Under the pieces are notes generated by a model that saw only the letters and a list, made by a program, of their open reading frames with translations, had not been told where the DNA came from and searched no databases. Source: an alpha proteobacterium 3107 (lineage in GTDB: Bacteria > Pseudomonadota > Alphaproteobacteria > Rhodobacterales > Rhodobacteraceae). Taken from it: a DNA stretch of 12,743 nt. The stretch lies in assembly GCA_001483205.1 (NCBI GenBank), contig JPPB01000241.1, forward strand, positions 1-12,743, in the 5' to 3' direction. Of the stretch, positions 7,067 through 12,743 are shown in pieces (position 1 is the first letter of the stretch; the number at the start of each line of letters is the position of its first letter). Both the position numbers and the translations under genes were made by a program.

Positions 7067-8233
7067 TCACAGTTGCAGCTTGACACGCAGGTATTCCATC
7101 CCGCGGTCCCCCTTGATGCGATTGCATGAGCCGCAGAGCAGTTGCAGGTTCCCGATATGATCCGTGCCGCCCTTGCCGCGCGAAATGATGTGATCAACTT
7201 CAAGATGCCGTGCCTCGAAATGCACTCCACACCCGGCGCAGTTCCCTTCCTGCTGTCCGTAGAGCGTGGTTCGGTTCGCCGGGCTGTTGTAACGCGGAAT
7301 CTTCCCCAGATCGGTGCGCCGGGGGATGTCGTCACGGTGCGCGCCCTGATAAAACAGCCCCAGTTCATCCTGCATTCGGGTTCGGACAAGCTCGGCAGCC
7401 TTCGGGCTGATGTCAATGCCGACCCATTGACGCTGTAGCCGCTCCGCCGAAATACAGGCCGTCGCACACCCGCAGAACGGATCAATGATCATATCCCCCT
7501 CGTTCGAGGATGCACTGATGATCCTGTCCAGCAACGCCAATGGCTTTTGCGTCGGATAGCCCATACGTTCCCTTGCCCACGGCATCAGCGAATGATGTTG
7601 CCACACGTCATCCGCCAGCTTGCCCTGTTCGTAATTTCGTTCAGACCCATCGGCCCGAAGCTGACCGGATTGCCATTTATGCGGAACCCGCACATCATCG
7701 GCATTGAACGTCCACGTCGCGCCGTTTGCATAAAACAACACAACATCGTGTTTGCGCGCCCATCGTTTTTTCGCTGCGCCACCGCCGGAGTAATACCAGA
7801 TAAATTCGTTGCAAAACTGCTGACGCCCCCAAATAGCGTCCATGAGCAGTTTCAGATAGTGGCTCATGGTCGGGTCGCAATGCAGATAGATACTCCCCGT
7901 CGGCTTCAGGATGCGGCGCATCTCCAGCAACCGCACCGCCATATAAGCAAGATAGGACTTGTCGCTGTTGGTCATGGCGGCAAGCAGGACACGGTGCAAC
8001 GCCGGATGCTTTGCCTCCATCAGGTTGACCCATTCGGCATCCACGTCCGAGAGCGTCCAGGTGTCCTTGAACGCTGCACCGGCGGCCTTGCTTCCGATGG
8101 GTGCAGCATAGTTGGCTTTCGAGTTGAACGGCGGGTCGAGGTAGATCAGATCAACAGACGCGGCGTTCATACCGCGCATGATATACAGGTTGTCGCCCGT
8201 CCAGATCGTCTGGTGTGTCCAGTTTGCGGTCAT
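7067..8233 (-). CDS. Site-specific DNA methyltransferase (beta-class, N4/N6) with C-terminal HNH nuclease domain
   Basis: A 388-residue fusion. The catalytic motif IV, DPPF, is at 33-36, favouring N6-adenine over N4-cytosine methylation. The motif order is IV first, then a middle region likely to hold the target-recognition part (about 140-220), then GYPTQKP (225-231) and the SAM-binding motif I DPFCGCATA (251-259, a variant of the usual DPFxGSGT) with WVGIDIS (270-276). This is beta-class order. Residues about 330-380 form an HNH/zinc-finger nuclease domain: Cys332-x2-Cys335, VDH (346-348), Asn362, Cys367-x2-Cys370-Asn371, Lys374. I recall this MTase-HNH architecture from many bacteria, but know of no well-characterised biology. 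No restriction, specificity or phage gene lies beside it. GC is lower in lines I counted (45% over 7801-7860, 55% over 7681-7740, against 67% over 5221-5280 in soxA), suggesting transfer. Confidence 0.92.
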   Translation of the reverse strand: MTANWTHQTIWTGDNLYIMRGMNAASVDLIYLDPPFNSKANYAAPIGSKAAGAAFKDTWTLSDVDAEWVNLMEAKHPALHRVLLAAMTNSDKSYLAYMAVRLLEMRRILKPTGSIYLHCDPTMSHYLKLLMDAIWGRQQFCNEFIWYYSGGGAAKKRWARKHDVVLFYANGATWTFNADDVRVPHKWQSGQLRADGSERNYEQGKLADDVWQHHSLMPWARERMGYPTQKPLALLDRIISASSNEGDMIIDPFCGCATACISAERLQRQWVGIDISPKAAELVRTRMQDELGLFYQGAHRDDIPRRTDLGKIPRYNSPANRTTLYGQQEGNCAGCGVHFEARHLEVDHIISRGKGGTDHIGNLQLLCGSCNRIKGDRGMEYLRVKLQL

Positions 8234-8298
8234 GTCTGTCCCGTTTTGAGTCTAAATCCCGGCCCTCAATGGAGCGGGGCAGCGTGCCCCCTACCCGC
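8234..8298. other. Gap between zapA and the methyltransferase gene, with stem-loop
   Basis: 65 bp lying downstream of zapA and upstream of the methyltransferase gene, both on the minus strand. It contains a perfect stem-loop GGGGCA (8276-8281)-GCG-TGCCCC (8285-8290), 8 bp after the zapA stop in the direction of transcription. No T-run follows, so it may only stabilise the zapA 3' end. A GGGA-type ribosome site precedes the methyltransferase ATG; I see no convincing promoter. Confidence 0.35.
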
Positions 8299-8643
8299 TC
8301 AGGCCGTTTGCTCCTCCAGACACCCGGCCAGTGCCTCGGCCCGCGCAGCGATTTCCGCCAGCGTGTCGGTCACACTGTCCGGGATCACCGCCACCTCGAC
8401 CTTTTCCGGCTCTGCCGTGGCCCGCGCCGCCACCAGTTCACGCTCCAGCTCCGCCGTCCGGTCGGCAAGCATCAGCCCGGCCATCAGCAGCATCCGCGCT
8501 TCCGGCAACCGCCCGATCTGCTCGGCCAGTGCCGCCGCTTCGCCATCCAGAAGGGCCGCCGCCGTGCGAAGATGCTCTTCCTCGCCTTCCCGGCAGGACA
8601 CCCGAAATTCCCGGCCCCCAATAGTGATCGTGACATCGGACAT
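8299..8643 (-). CDS. zapA: Cell division protein ZapA
   Basis: 114 residues with the ZapA fold: an N-terminal strand pair (VTITIGGREFRVSC, 4-17), a short helix (EEEHLRTAAALLDGEAA), the RMLLMAGLMLAD helix (50-61), and a C-terminal coiled-coil segment interrupted by a low-complexity stretch (72-90). ZapA dimerises and tetramerises through its helices and bundles FtsZ filaments at the division site in the cytoplasm. The start codon overlaps the stop of the upstream coiled-coil gene by one base (TGATG at 8641-8645), indicating translational coupling. The length is in the normal alphaproteobacterial range. Confidence 0.92.
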   Translation of the reverse strand: MSDVTITIGGREFRVSCREGEEEHLRTAAALLDGEAAALAEQIGRLPEARMLLMAGLMLADRTAELERELVAARATAEPEKVEVAVIPDSVTDTLAEIAARAEALAGCLEEQTA

Positions 8644-9098
8644 CAGGCGTTCCCCTCGATAATCGGGCGCAATTCGCCCAGAATGGCTTCTGTTTCCGCC
8701 CGTTCAGCGGCCCGCGCGCCCCGCAGCGCCTCAAGCTCCGCCACCGCCGCGGCATTGATCAGGCCGGCATCCGTCACCCCACCGGCCCCGGCCTCCCGCA
8801 ATAGGGCGCTGTTGTGGCGCAGCCGCTCATTCATCGCCCTCAGCCGCTCAAGCTCGCCTTCCTGCCGGGCAATTTGTGCCTCGAGTTTCGCGACCTGCCC
8901 CTCCAGCACCGTCTGCGCGGCCCCGTGCCGGTCTTTCAGGGCGCGAATCCGCTCCCGCAACTGCGCATTCGCGGTCTTTTCCTCGTCCAGTTCTGCCCGC
9001 AGCGCCTGCCCGCCCGCAGCGCTTGTGCGCTCTGCCGCGTCCGAAATACGTTCCAGCGCACGGGTGATGCGCCGCTCCAGCTCTGCAATCTCACTCAT
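8643..9098 (-). CDS. zauP: Coiled-coil protein encoded upstream of ZapA, ZauP-like
   Basis: 151 residues, almost wholly helical and rich in Ala, Glu, Arg and Leu. Heptad-like coiled coil runs from about 32 to 101 (LRAELDEEKTANAQLRERI and on), is broken by a glycine-rich turn AGAGGVTDAG (103-112), then resumes as a helix (about 116-146). No signal peptide or membrane segment is present. In Caulobacter, ZauP is a coiled-coil partner of ZapA encoded just upstream in the same operon and focuses the Z-ring; position, size and character match, so I transfer that role. The start MSEIAELERRI at 9098 is preferred over an upstream ATG at 9170, because the 24 extra residues are proline/glycine-rich and unlike the rest. 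The ribosome site is not decisive: AAGGA lies 16 bases upstream and a weak GGGA lies closer. Confidence 0.75.
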   Translation of the reverse strand: MSEIAELERRITRALERISDAAERTSAAGGQALRAELDEEKTANAQLRERIRALKDRHGAAQTVLEGQVAKLEAQIARQEGELERLRAMNERLRHNSALLREAGAGGVTDAGLINAAAVAELEALRGARAAERAETEAILGELRPIIEGNA

Positions 9099-9310
9099 CG
9101 CCCGATCCCATTGTTCCTTGTCTCTGCCTTGTCCGCCGCCCGGCGCGAATCGCGGGCAATTCCCGGCCACGCCCCGATCTTAGCCAATCGCCGGGGCAAT
9201 TTCGCCCCCTTTCCGGCGACAAGGCAACCGGTTTGCTTGATCTTCGCCCGATCACTGCTAAAAGCGCGCAGGACAGACGATAAACTCAGGCTTGCCGGAG
9301 GAAACACCCC
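9099..9310. promoter_or_regulatory. Divergent intergenic region between zauP-zapA and tkt
   Basis: 212 bp between divergent operons. The clearest structure is a dyad at 9189-9218: an outer pair CGCCGG/CCGGCG (9189-9194 and 9213-9218), or alternatively a perfect GGGGC/GCCCC stem (9193-9197 and 9204-9208) with a six-base loop. It could be part of a leader or an operator. Possible -10 material facing tkt is GATAAA at 9279-9284, but no good -35 sits at the right spacing. The tkt ribosome site GGAGGA is at 9297-9302. Confidence 0.4.
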
Positions 9311-11326
9311 GTGGACATCCCTGCCCTTCGCCAACAGCACCCCCGGCACTGGATGCGCGCCGCTGCTATCCGCACACTGACCCTTGATGCGGTTGCCGCC
9401 GCGCGCTCGGGCCATTCGGGAATGCCCATGGGCATGGCCGATGTGGCGACGGTTCTGTTCGCCCGACATCTGAAATTCGACGCCGCCGCCCCCGACTGGC
9501 CGGACCGTGACCGGTTCATCCTGTCCGCCGGGCATGGCTCTATGCTGCTCTACGCGCTGCTTTACCTGACCGGCAGTGACCAGATCACCCTGAACGAGAT
9601 CAGGAATTTTCGCCAGATCGGGGCAAGAACCGCCGGACACCCGGAAAACTTTCTGGCCGCCGGGATCGAGACCACCACCGGGCCGCTCGGCCAGGGGCTG
9701 GCCAATGCCACGGGCTTTGCCATTGCCGAGGAAATTCAGCGCGCGCGGTTCGGGCGCAAGGTGGTGGACCACCACACCTATGTCATCGCCGGTGACGGCT
9801 GTCTGATGGAGGGCGTCAGCCAGGAAGCGATCAGCCTTGCCGGGCGGCATGAGCTGTCCCGGCTGATTGTGCTGTGGGACAATAACGGCATTACCATCGA
9901 CGGCCCGGTTGCCCTGGCCGACCGCACCGACCAGATCGGGCGGTTTGCGGCCTGTGGCTGGTCCACCCATGAATGCGACGGCCACGACCCGGAGGACATC
10001 GACCGTGCCATCGGGCAGGCGAAAGAGACCGACAGGCCTGCCCTTGTCGCCTGCAAGACCCATATCGCCCTGGGATCCGCCGCGCAGGACACCGCAAAAG
10101 GCCATGGTGCGCTGACCGATGCGGGCCTGATTGCCGATACCAAAGCCACCTATGGCTGGGACCATCCGCCCTTTGTCATCCCGCCGGAGATCAAGACCTG
10201 GTGGGAAGAGGTCGGCGCGCGGGGGGCAGAGGCACATCGGGCCTGGAAAGAGCGGCTTGAGGCTCTGCCCGCGCGCAGGCAGGCGGAGTTCCGGCGCATC
10301 CTTGCGCTGGCAACACCGCCGCGGCTGTCACCGGTCATCAAGGCGCTGAAAAAACGGGCATCCGTTGAAAAACAAAATATTGCAACCAGAAGCTCATCTG
10401 AATTGGTGCTGACTGCCCTCAACCCGATCCTGCCGGAAACCGTGGGCGGCTCGGCGGACCTGACCGGCTCTAACAACACGCTGACCGGTGATCTGGGGGT
10501 TTTCTCGCCCGAGAACCGCAAGGGGCGCTATATCCACTATGGCATTCGCGAACACGCAATGGCGGCGGCGATGAACGGCATGGCGCTGCATGGCGGCGTC
10601 CGGCCCTATGGCGGCACCTTCATGTGCTTTACCGATTATGCCCGCCCGGCGATGCGGCTGGCGGCGCTGATGAAACTCCCCACCGTTTTTGTGATGACCC
10701 ATGATTCGATCGGGCTGGGGGAAGACGGGCCGACCCATCAGCCGGTCGAGCATCTGGCGATCAGCCGCGCAACCCCCAACACCATGGTCTTTCGCCCCGC
10801 CGATACGGTCGAGACCGCCGAGGCATGGGAACTGGCGCTGACGGCGACATCCACGCCGTCGGTGCTGGCGCTCAGCCGTCAGGGGTTGCCGGCGGTGCGC
10901 ACGAGGCACCACACGCGGAACCTGTCGGCGCAGGGCGCTTATGTTCTGGCAGAGGCCGAGGGCAAGCGCCGGGTGATCCTGATTGCCACCGGGTCCGAGG
11001 TTGCGGTTGCGCTGGCCGCCCGTGATATTCTGCAAGGCGAGGGGGTTGGCGCGCGCGTGGTTTCCATGCCGTGTATGGAGCTTTTTGCCCGGCAGGAAGA
11101 GGCGTATCGCAGGCGGGTTTTGCCCGCCGGGCCGGTGCGGGTTGCGGTCGAGGCGGGGGTCCGGCAGGGCTGGGACCGCTGGCTGTCGGGGGAGCGCGGC
11201 AGGGCGGCTAAGGCCGGGTTCGTTGGTATGGAGAGCTTTGGCGCGTCGGCCCCGGCAGAGACGTTGTTTGCGCATTTTGGCATCACGGCTGAGGCGGTGG
11301 CGGAGCGGGCGCAATCGCTGCTGTGA
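9311..11326 (+). CDS. tkt: Transketolase
   Basis: A 671-residue thiamine-diphosphate enzyme that transfers two-carbon ketol units between sugar phosphates in the pentose phosphate (and, if present, Calvin) pathway. The N-terminal domain shows [12 protein letters not shown] with His35, [15 protein letters not shown] with His75, GPLGQG (124-129) and the thiamine diphosphate/Mg motif GDGCLMEG (161-168) ending at WDNN (189-192). The middle domain has [10 protein letters not shown] and [13 protein letters not shown], with the catalytic Glu of the REH motif, and then [15 protein letters not shown]; the C-terminal domain follows. Length is normal. Translation starts at GTG 9311, 8 bases after GGAGGA (9297-9302); the next ATG would remove conserved sequence. 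The gap gene follows on the same strand after 387 bp. Confidence 0.96.
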   Translation: MDIPALRQQHPRHWMRAAAIRTLTLDAVAAARSGHSGMPMGMADVATVLFARHLKFDAAAPDWPDRDRFILSAGHGSMLLYALLYLTGSDQITLNEIRNFRQIGARTAGHPENFLAAGIETTTGPLGQGLANATGFAIAEEIQRARFGRKVVDHHTYVIAGDGCLMEGVSQEAISLAGRHELSRLIVLWDNNGITIDGPVALADRTDQIGRFAACGWSTHECDGHDPEDIDRAIGQAKETDRPALVACKTHIALGSAAQDTAKGHGALTDAGLIADTKATYGWDHPPFVIPPEIKTWWEEVGARGAEAHRAWKERLEALPARRQAEFRRILALATPPRLSPVIKALKKRASVEKQNIATRSSSELVLTALNPILPETVGGSADLTGSNNTLTGDLGVFSPENRKGRYIHYGIREHAMAAAMNGMALHGGVRPYGGTFMCFTDYARPAMRLAALMKLPTVFVMTHDSIGLGEDGPTHQPVEHLAISRATPNTMVFRPADTVETAEAWELALTATSTPSVLALSRQGLPAVRTRHHTRNLSAQGAYVLAEAEGKRRVILIATGSEVAVALAARDILQGEGVGARVVSMPCMELFARQEEAYRRRVLPAGPVRVAVEAGVRQGWDRWLSGERGRAAKAGFVGMESFGASAPAETLFAHFGITAEAVAERAQSLL

Positions 11327-11368
11327 GGGGGGTTGCGCGGACACTCCCGAAGGGCGCGCGCTGTAATG

Positions 11369-11451
11369 GCGTATAAGCGGCCAACCTGTCCCGCCCGGCG
11401 CTTGCTGCCCAAGCAGCGCCTGCCTGCCCCCCGGCAGGCGCTTATAGACGC
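11369..11451 (+). repeat. Compound inverted-repeat structure downstream of tkt
   Basis: An outer stem pairs GCGTATAAGCG (11369-11379) with CGCTTATAGACGC (11439-11451), 11 pairs with a two-base bulge. Inside lie a small hairpin GCTTG/CAAGC (11400-11404 and 11410-11414) and a strong GC-rich hairpin AGCGCCTGCC (11415-11424) with GGCAGGCGCT (11433-11442). The outer stem and the strong hairpin compete for bases 11439-11442. The left part, 11376-11399, is identical to 6224-6247. Confidence 0.6.
11415..11446 (+). terminator. Candidate terminator hairpin for tkt
   Basis: A perfect 10-bp GC-rich stem (11415-11424 with 11433-11442, 8-base loop) followed by TTATA rather than a full T-run. It is the strongest hairpin after the tkt stop, about 90 bp downstream. 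It could end tkt transcripts or protect their 3' ends; the poor T-tract keeps confidence low. Confidence 0.35.
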
Positions 11452-11537
11452 ATCAACCTGTTGGAACGTATAGACTTTATAGAAAGACCATCGCCAATAT
11501 GGACCGTCACGAAAAGCGCCCACCCAGGCAGGCGGCT

Positions 11538-11552
11538 GCCCGGCTTGGCCAT
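11538..11552 (+). repeat. Dispersed intergenic repeat, partial third copy
   Basis: GCCCGGCTTGGCCAT here is identical to 6241-6255, the right half of copy A, and both are followed within 6 to 12 bases by CAGAGGT (11564-11570 here). The left half is degenerate (GGCGGCTG). It is read as a decayed or rearranged member of the same repeat. Confidence 0.45.
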
Positions 11553-11613
11553 GCGCCATCATGCAGAGGTGTTTTCAATTTGGGCGTCCCGTCCCGAAAA
11601 CGCCCGCCGACAG

Positions 11614-11642
11614 TTGACCTTTGGCGCGGCAGGATATTTATG
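11614..11642 (+). promoter_or_regulatory. Candidate promoter for gap
   Basis: TTGACC at 11614-11619 matches five of six -35 consensus bases. The AT-rich block ATATTTATG at 11634-11642 offers a -10 either as TATTTA (11635-11640, 15-base spacer) or TTTATG (11637-11642, 17-base spacer); neither matches well. The leader to the gap start would be about 65 bases. Confidence 0.4.
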
Positions 11643-11713
11643 TCAGCCGTGACACGAAGGAAACGCTTGGGAGCGCCGCACACGGCCCTCAAGTTCTGCG
11701 CAAAGAGGACATG

Positions 11714-12715
11714 ATGCCGATAAAGGTGGGAATCAACGGGTTTGGCCGCATTGGTCGCAACATTCTGAGAGCAATCGTCGAATCGGGGCGCGATGACATC
11801 CGGGTCGTCGCCGTCAATGACCTCGGCCCGATTGAGACCAACGCCCATCTGCTGCAATTCGATTCGGTCCATGGCCGCTTTCCCGCCAAAGTGCAGATCA
11901 CCGATGGCGGCATTGACGTTGGCCGGGGGCCGATTGCCGTCACCGCACTCCGCGACCCCGCCGAACTGCCATGGGGCGATGTGGACATTGCGCTCGAATG
12001 CACCGGCCTGTTCACCGACCGGGACAAGGCCGCGCGGCATCTGGACAACGGCGCGCGCCGGGTTCTGGTCTCTGCCCCGGCCACGGGCGCGGACAAAACC
12101 ATCGTCTACGGCGTCAACCACCAGACCCTCGGCCCCGATGACCGGATCGTTTCCAACGCTTCCTGCACGACGAATTGTCTGGCCCCGGTGGTCACCGTGC
12201 TGGCCGATGCGTTCGGCCTGAAGCGCGGCTTTATGACCACGGTTCACAGTTACACCGGCGACCAGCCGACGCTCGACACCATGCACAAGGATTTGTATCG
12301 CGCGCGGGCGGCGGCCTGTTCGATGATCCCGACCTCAACCGGGGCGGCGCGGGCGGTGGGCCTTGTTTTGCCCCACCTCGATGGCAAACTGGACGGTGTG
12401 GCAGTGCGGGTGCCGACGCCGAATGTCTCTCTGGTTGATCTGGTGGCCGAGTTGGAACGCGACGCGCGCGCGGAAGAGATCAATGCGGCCATGCGCGCCG
12501 CCGCCGCCGGGCCGCTGAACGGCGTTCTCGGCGTCACCGATCACAAGCTGGTGTCGCAGGATTTCAACCACGACCCCCATTCCTCGGTCTTTGCCACTGA
12601 TCAGACCAAGGTTTTGGGCGGCACTATGGCCCGCGTGCTGAGCTGGTATGACAACGAATGGGGCTTTTCCAACCGGATGGCTGATACGGCGGTCGAAATG
12701 GGCAAATATCTTTGA
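11714..12715 (+). CDS. gap: Glyceraldehyde-3-phosphate dehydrogenase, type I
   Basis: 333 residues, the standard length. It interconverts glyceraldehyde-3-phosphate and 1,3-bisphosphoglycerate in glycolysis/gluconeogenesis. The Rossmann motif GINGFGRIG occupies 6-14, with VND at 34-36 at the end of the second strand. The catalytic Cys151 is in NASCTTNCLAP (148-158) and the base His178 in TTVHSYTGDQ (175-184). PTSTGAARAVG (206-216) and the C-terminal WYDNEWGFSNRM (311-322) are present. The TGDQPTLD stretch is shared, as I recall, with alphaproteobacterial and Gap2/GapB-like enzymes, so NAD versus NADP preference cannot be settled from the sequence. The start at 11714 is preferred over the adjacent ATG at 11711, because AGAGGA (11704-11709) is only one base from the latter. 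The gene may be read from its own promoter rather than from tkt. The window's last bases (ATG at 12741) could begin another gene. Confidence 0.96.
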   Translation: MPIKVGINGFGRIGRNILRAIVESGRDDIRVVAVNDLGPIETNAHLLQFDSVHGRFPAKVQITDGGIDVGRGPIAVTALRDPAELPWGDVDIALECTGLFTDRDKAARHLDNGARRVLVSAPATGADKTIVYGVNHQTLGPDDRIVSNASCTTNCLAPVVTVLADAFGLKRGFMTTVHSYTGDQPTLDTMHKDLYRARAAACSMIPTSTGAARAVGLVLPHLDGKLDGVAVRVPTPNVSLVDLVAELERDARAEEINAAMRAAAAGPLNGVLGVTDHKLVSQDFNHDPHSSVFATDQTKVLGGTMARVLSWYDNEWGFSNRMADTAVEMGKYL

Positions 12716-12743
12716 ACCGGCGTGGTTTGGGGGGCTGCTGATG

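Larger units (their letters stand above)
11327..11713. other. Long non-coding gap between tkt and gap
   Basis: 387 bp without a plausible gene. It is dense in inverted repeats between 11369 and 11451, has an AT-richer patch at 11461-11485 with repeated TATAGA, carries a second and a partial third copy of the repeat seen before bolA, and ends with a promoter-like pair and the gap ribosome site. I see no tRNA or other RNA gene I can name. A small RNA or structured leader is possible. Confidence 0.5.

Noticed and set aside
7067..8233. CcrM cell-cycle methyltransferase
   Set aside because: The protein has a DPPF motif with a different following sequence and a C-terminal HNH domain instead of the CcrM-type C-terminal domain, so it is not the GANTC methylase.
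8234..8298. 6S RNA (ssrS) downstream of zapA
   Set aside because: The gap is only 65 bp, too short for 6S RNA, and shows only a 15-base stem-loop.
9099..9170. Upstream ATG extension of the ZauP-like protein
   Set aside because: The extra 24 residues are glycine/proline-rich and unlike the helical protein; MSEIAELERR is a far more natural start.
11461..11714. Short open frames in the tkt-gap gap, and an N-terminal extension of gap from 11621
   Set aside because: They show no family features or ribosome sites; the extension would add about 30 basic residues before the conserved MPIKVGINGFG start.
12741..12743. ATG at the window end as the start of a new gene
   Set aside because: Only the codon is visible, with a G-rich stretch upstream; no protein can be read.
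1..12743. CRISPR arrays, tRNA or rRNA genes, insertion sequences
   Set aside because: No regularly spaced repeats, cloverleaf sequences, rRNA-like stretches or transposase frames were seen.

Overview
The window is a GC-rich chromosomal segment of an alphaproteobacterium, most likely a member of the Rhodobacterales/Roseobacter group. This rests on the gene content (heterotetrameric sarcosine oxidase operon, bolA-grxD pair, zapA with its upstream coiled-coil partner, tkt-gap) and on the style of the proteins; no rRNA or other definitive marker is present. Coding density is high, and nearly all genes are recognisable metabolic or housekeeping genes.

Layout. (1) 24-965, minus: a GlxA/GbdR-type AraC-family regulator, divergent from (2) 1075-6153, plus: a tight four-gene operon, soxB-soxD-soxA-soxG, for a heterotetrameric sarcosine oxidase (or a related N-methylamine oxidase). 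Its genes are 12 bp apart or overlap. (3) 6154-6374: a 221-bp gap holding one copy of a 17-bp direct repeat whose core looks like a LacI-family operator (the other copy lies in the 3' end of soxG), and one copy of a dispersed hairpin repeat. (4) 6375-7021, plus: bolA and a CGFS monothiol glutaredoxin, which together handle [2Fe-2S] clusters. (5) 7067-8233, minus: a DNA methyltransferase fused to a C-terminal HNH nuclease domain, with lower GC in the lines counted; this is the one accessory-looking gene. (6) 8299-9098, minus: zapA and the upstream coiled-coil gene zauP, for Z-ring organisation. (7) 9311-11326, plus: transketolase, divergent from zauP. (8) 11327-11713: a 387-bp non-coding gap rich in inverted repeats, with a second copy of the dispersed repeat and a probable promoter. 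(9) 11714-12715, plus: type I glyceraldehyde-3-phosphate dehydrogenase.

How the genes work together. The regulator and sox operon form a catabolic unit: sarcosine (from glycine betaine or creatine breakdown) is demethylated to glycine, passing the one-carbon unit to tetrahydrofolate and making H2O2. Transketolase and GAPDH serve the pentose phosphate/Calvin-type and glycolytic/gluconeogenic routes. ZapA/ZauP act in division and BolA/Grx in Fe-S homeostasis.

The points most worth a second look are the SoxD subunit that lacks the family's zinc-binding cysteines, the MTase-HNH fusion with no partner gene, the repeated LacI-like operator, and the short repeat shared by the two large intergenic regions. 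I did not find a clearly new multi-gene system.
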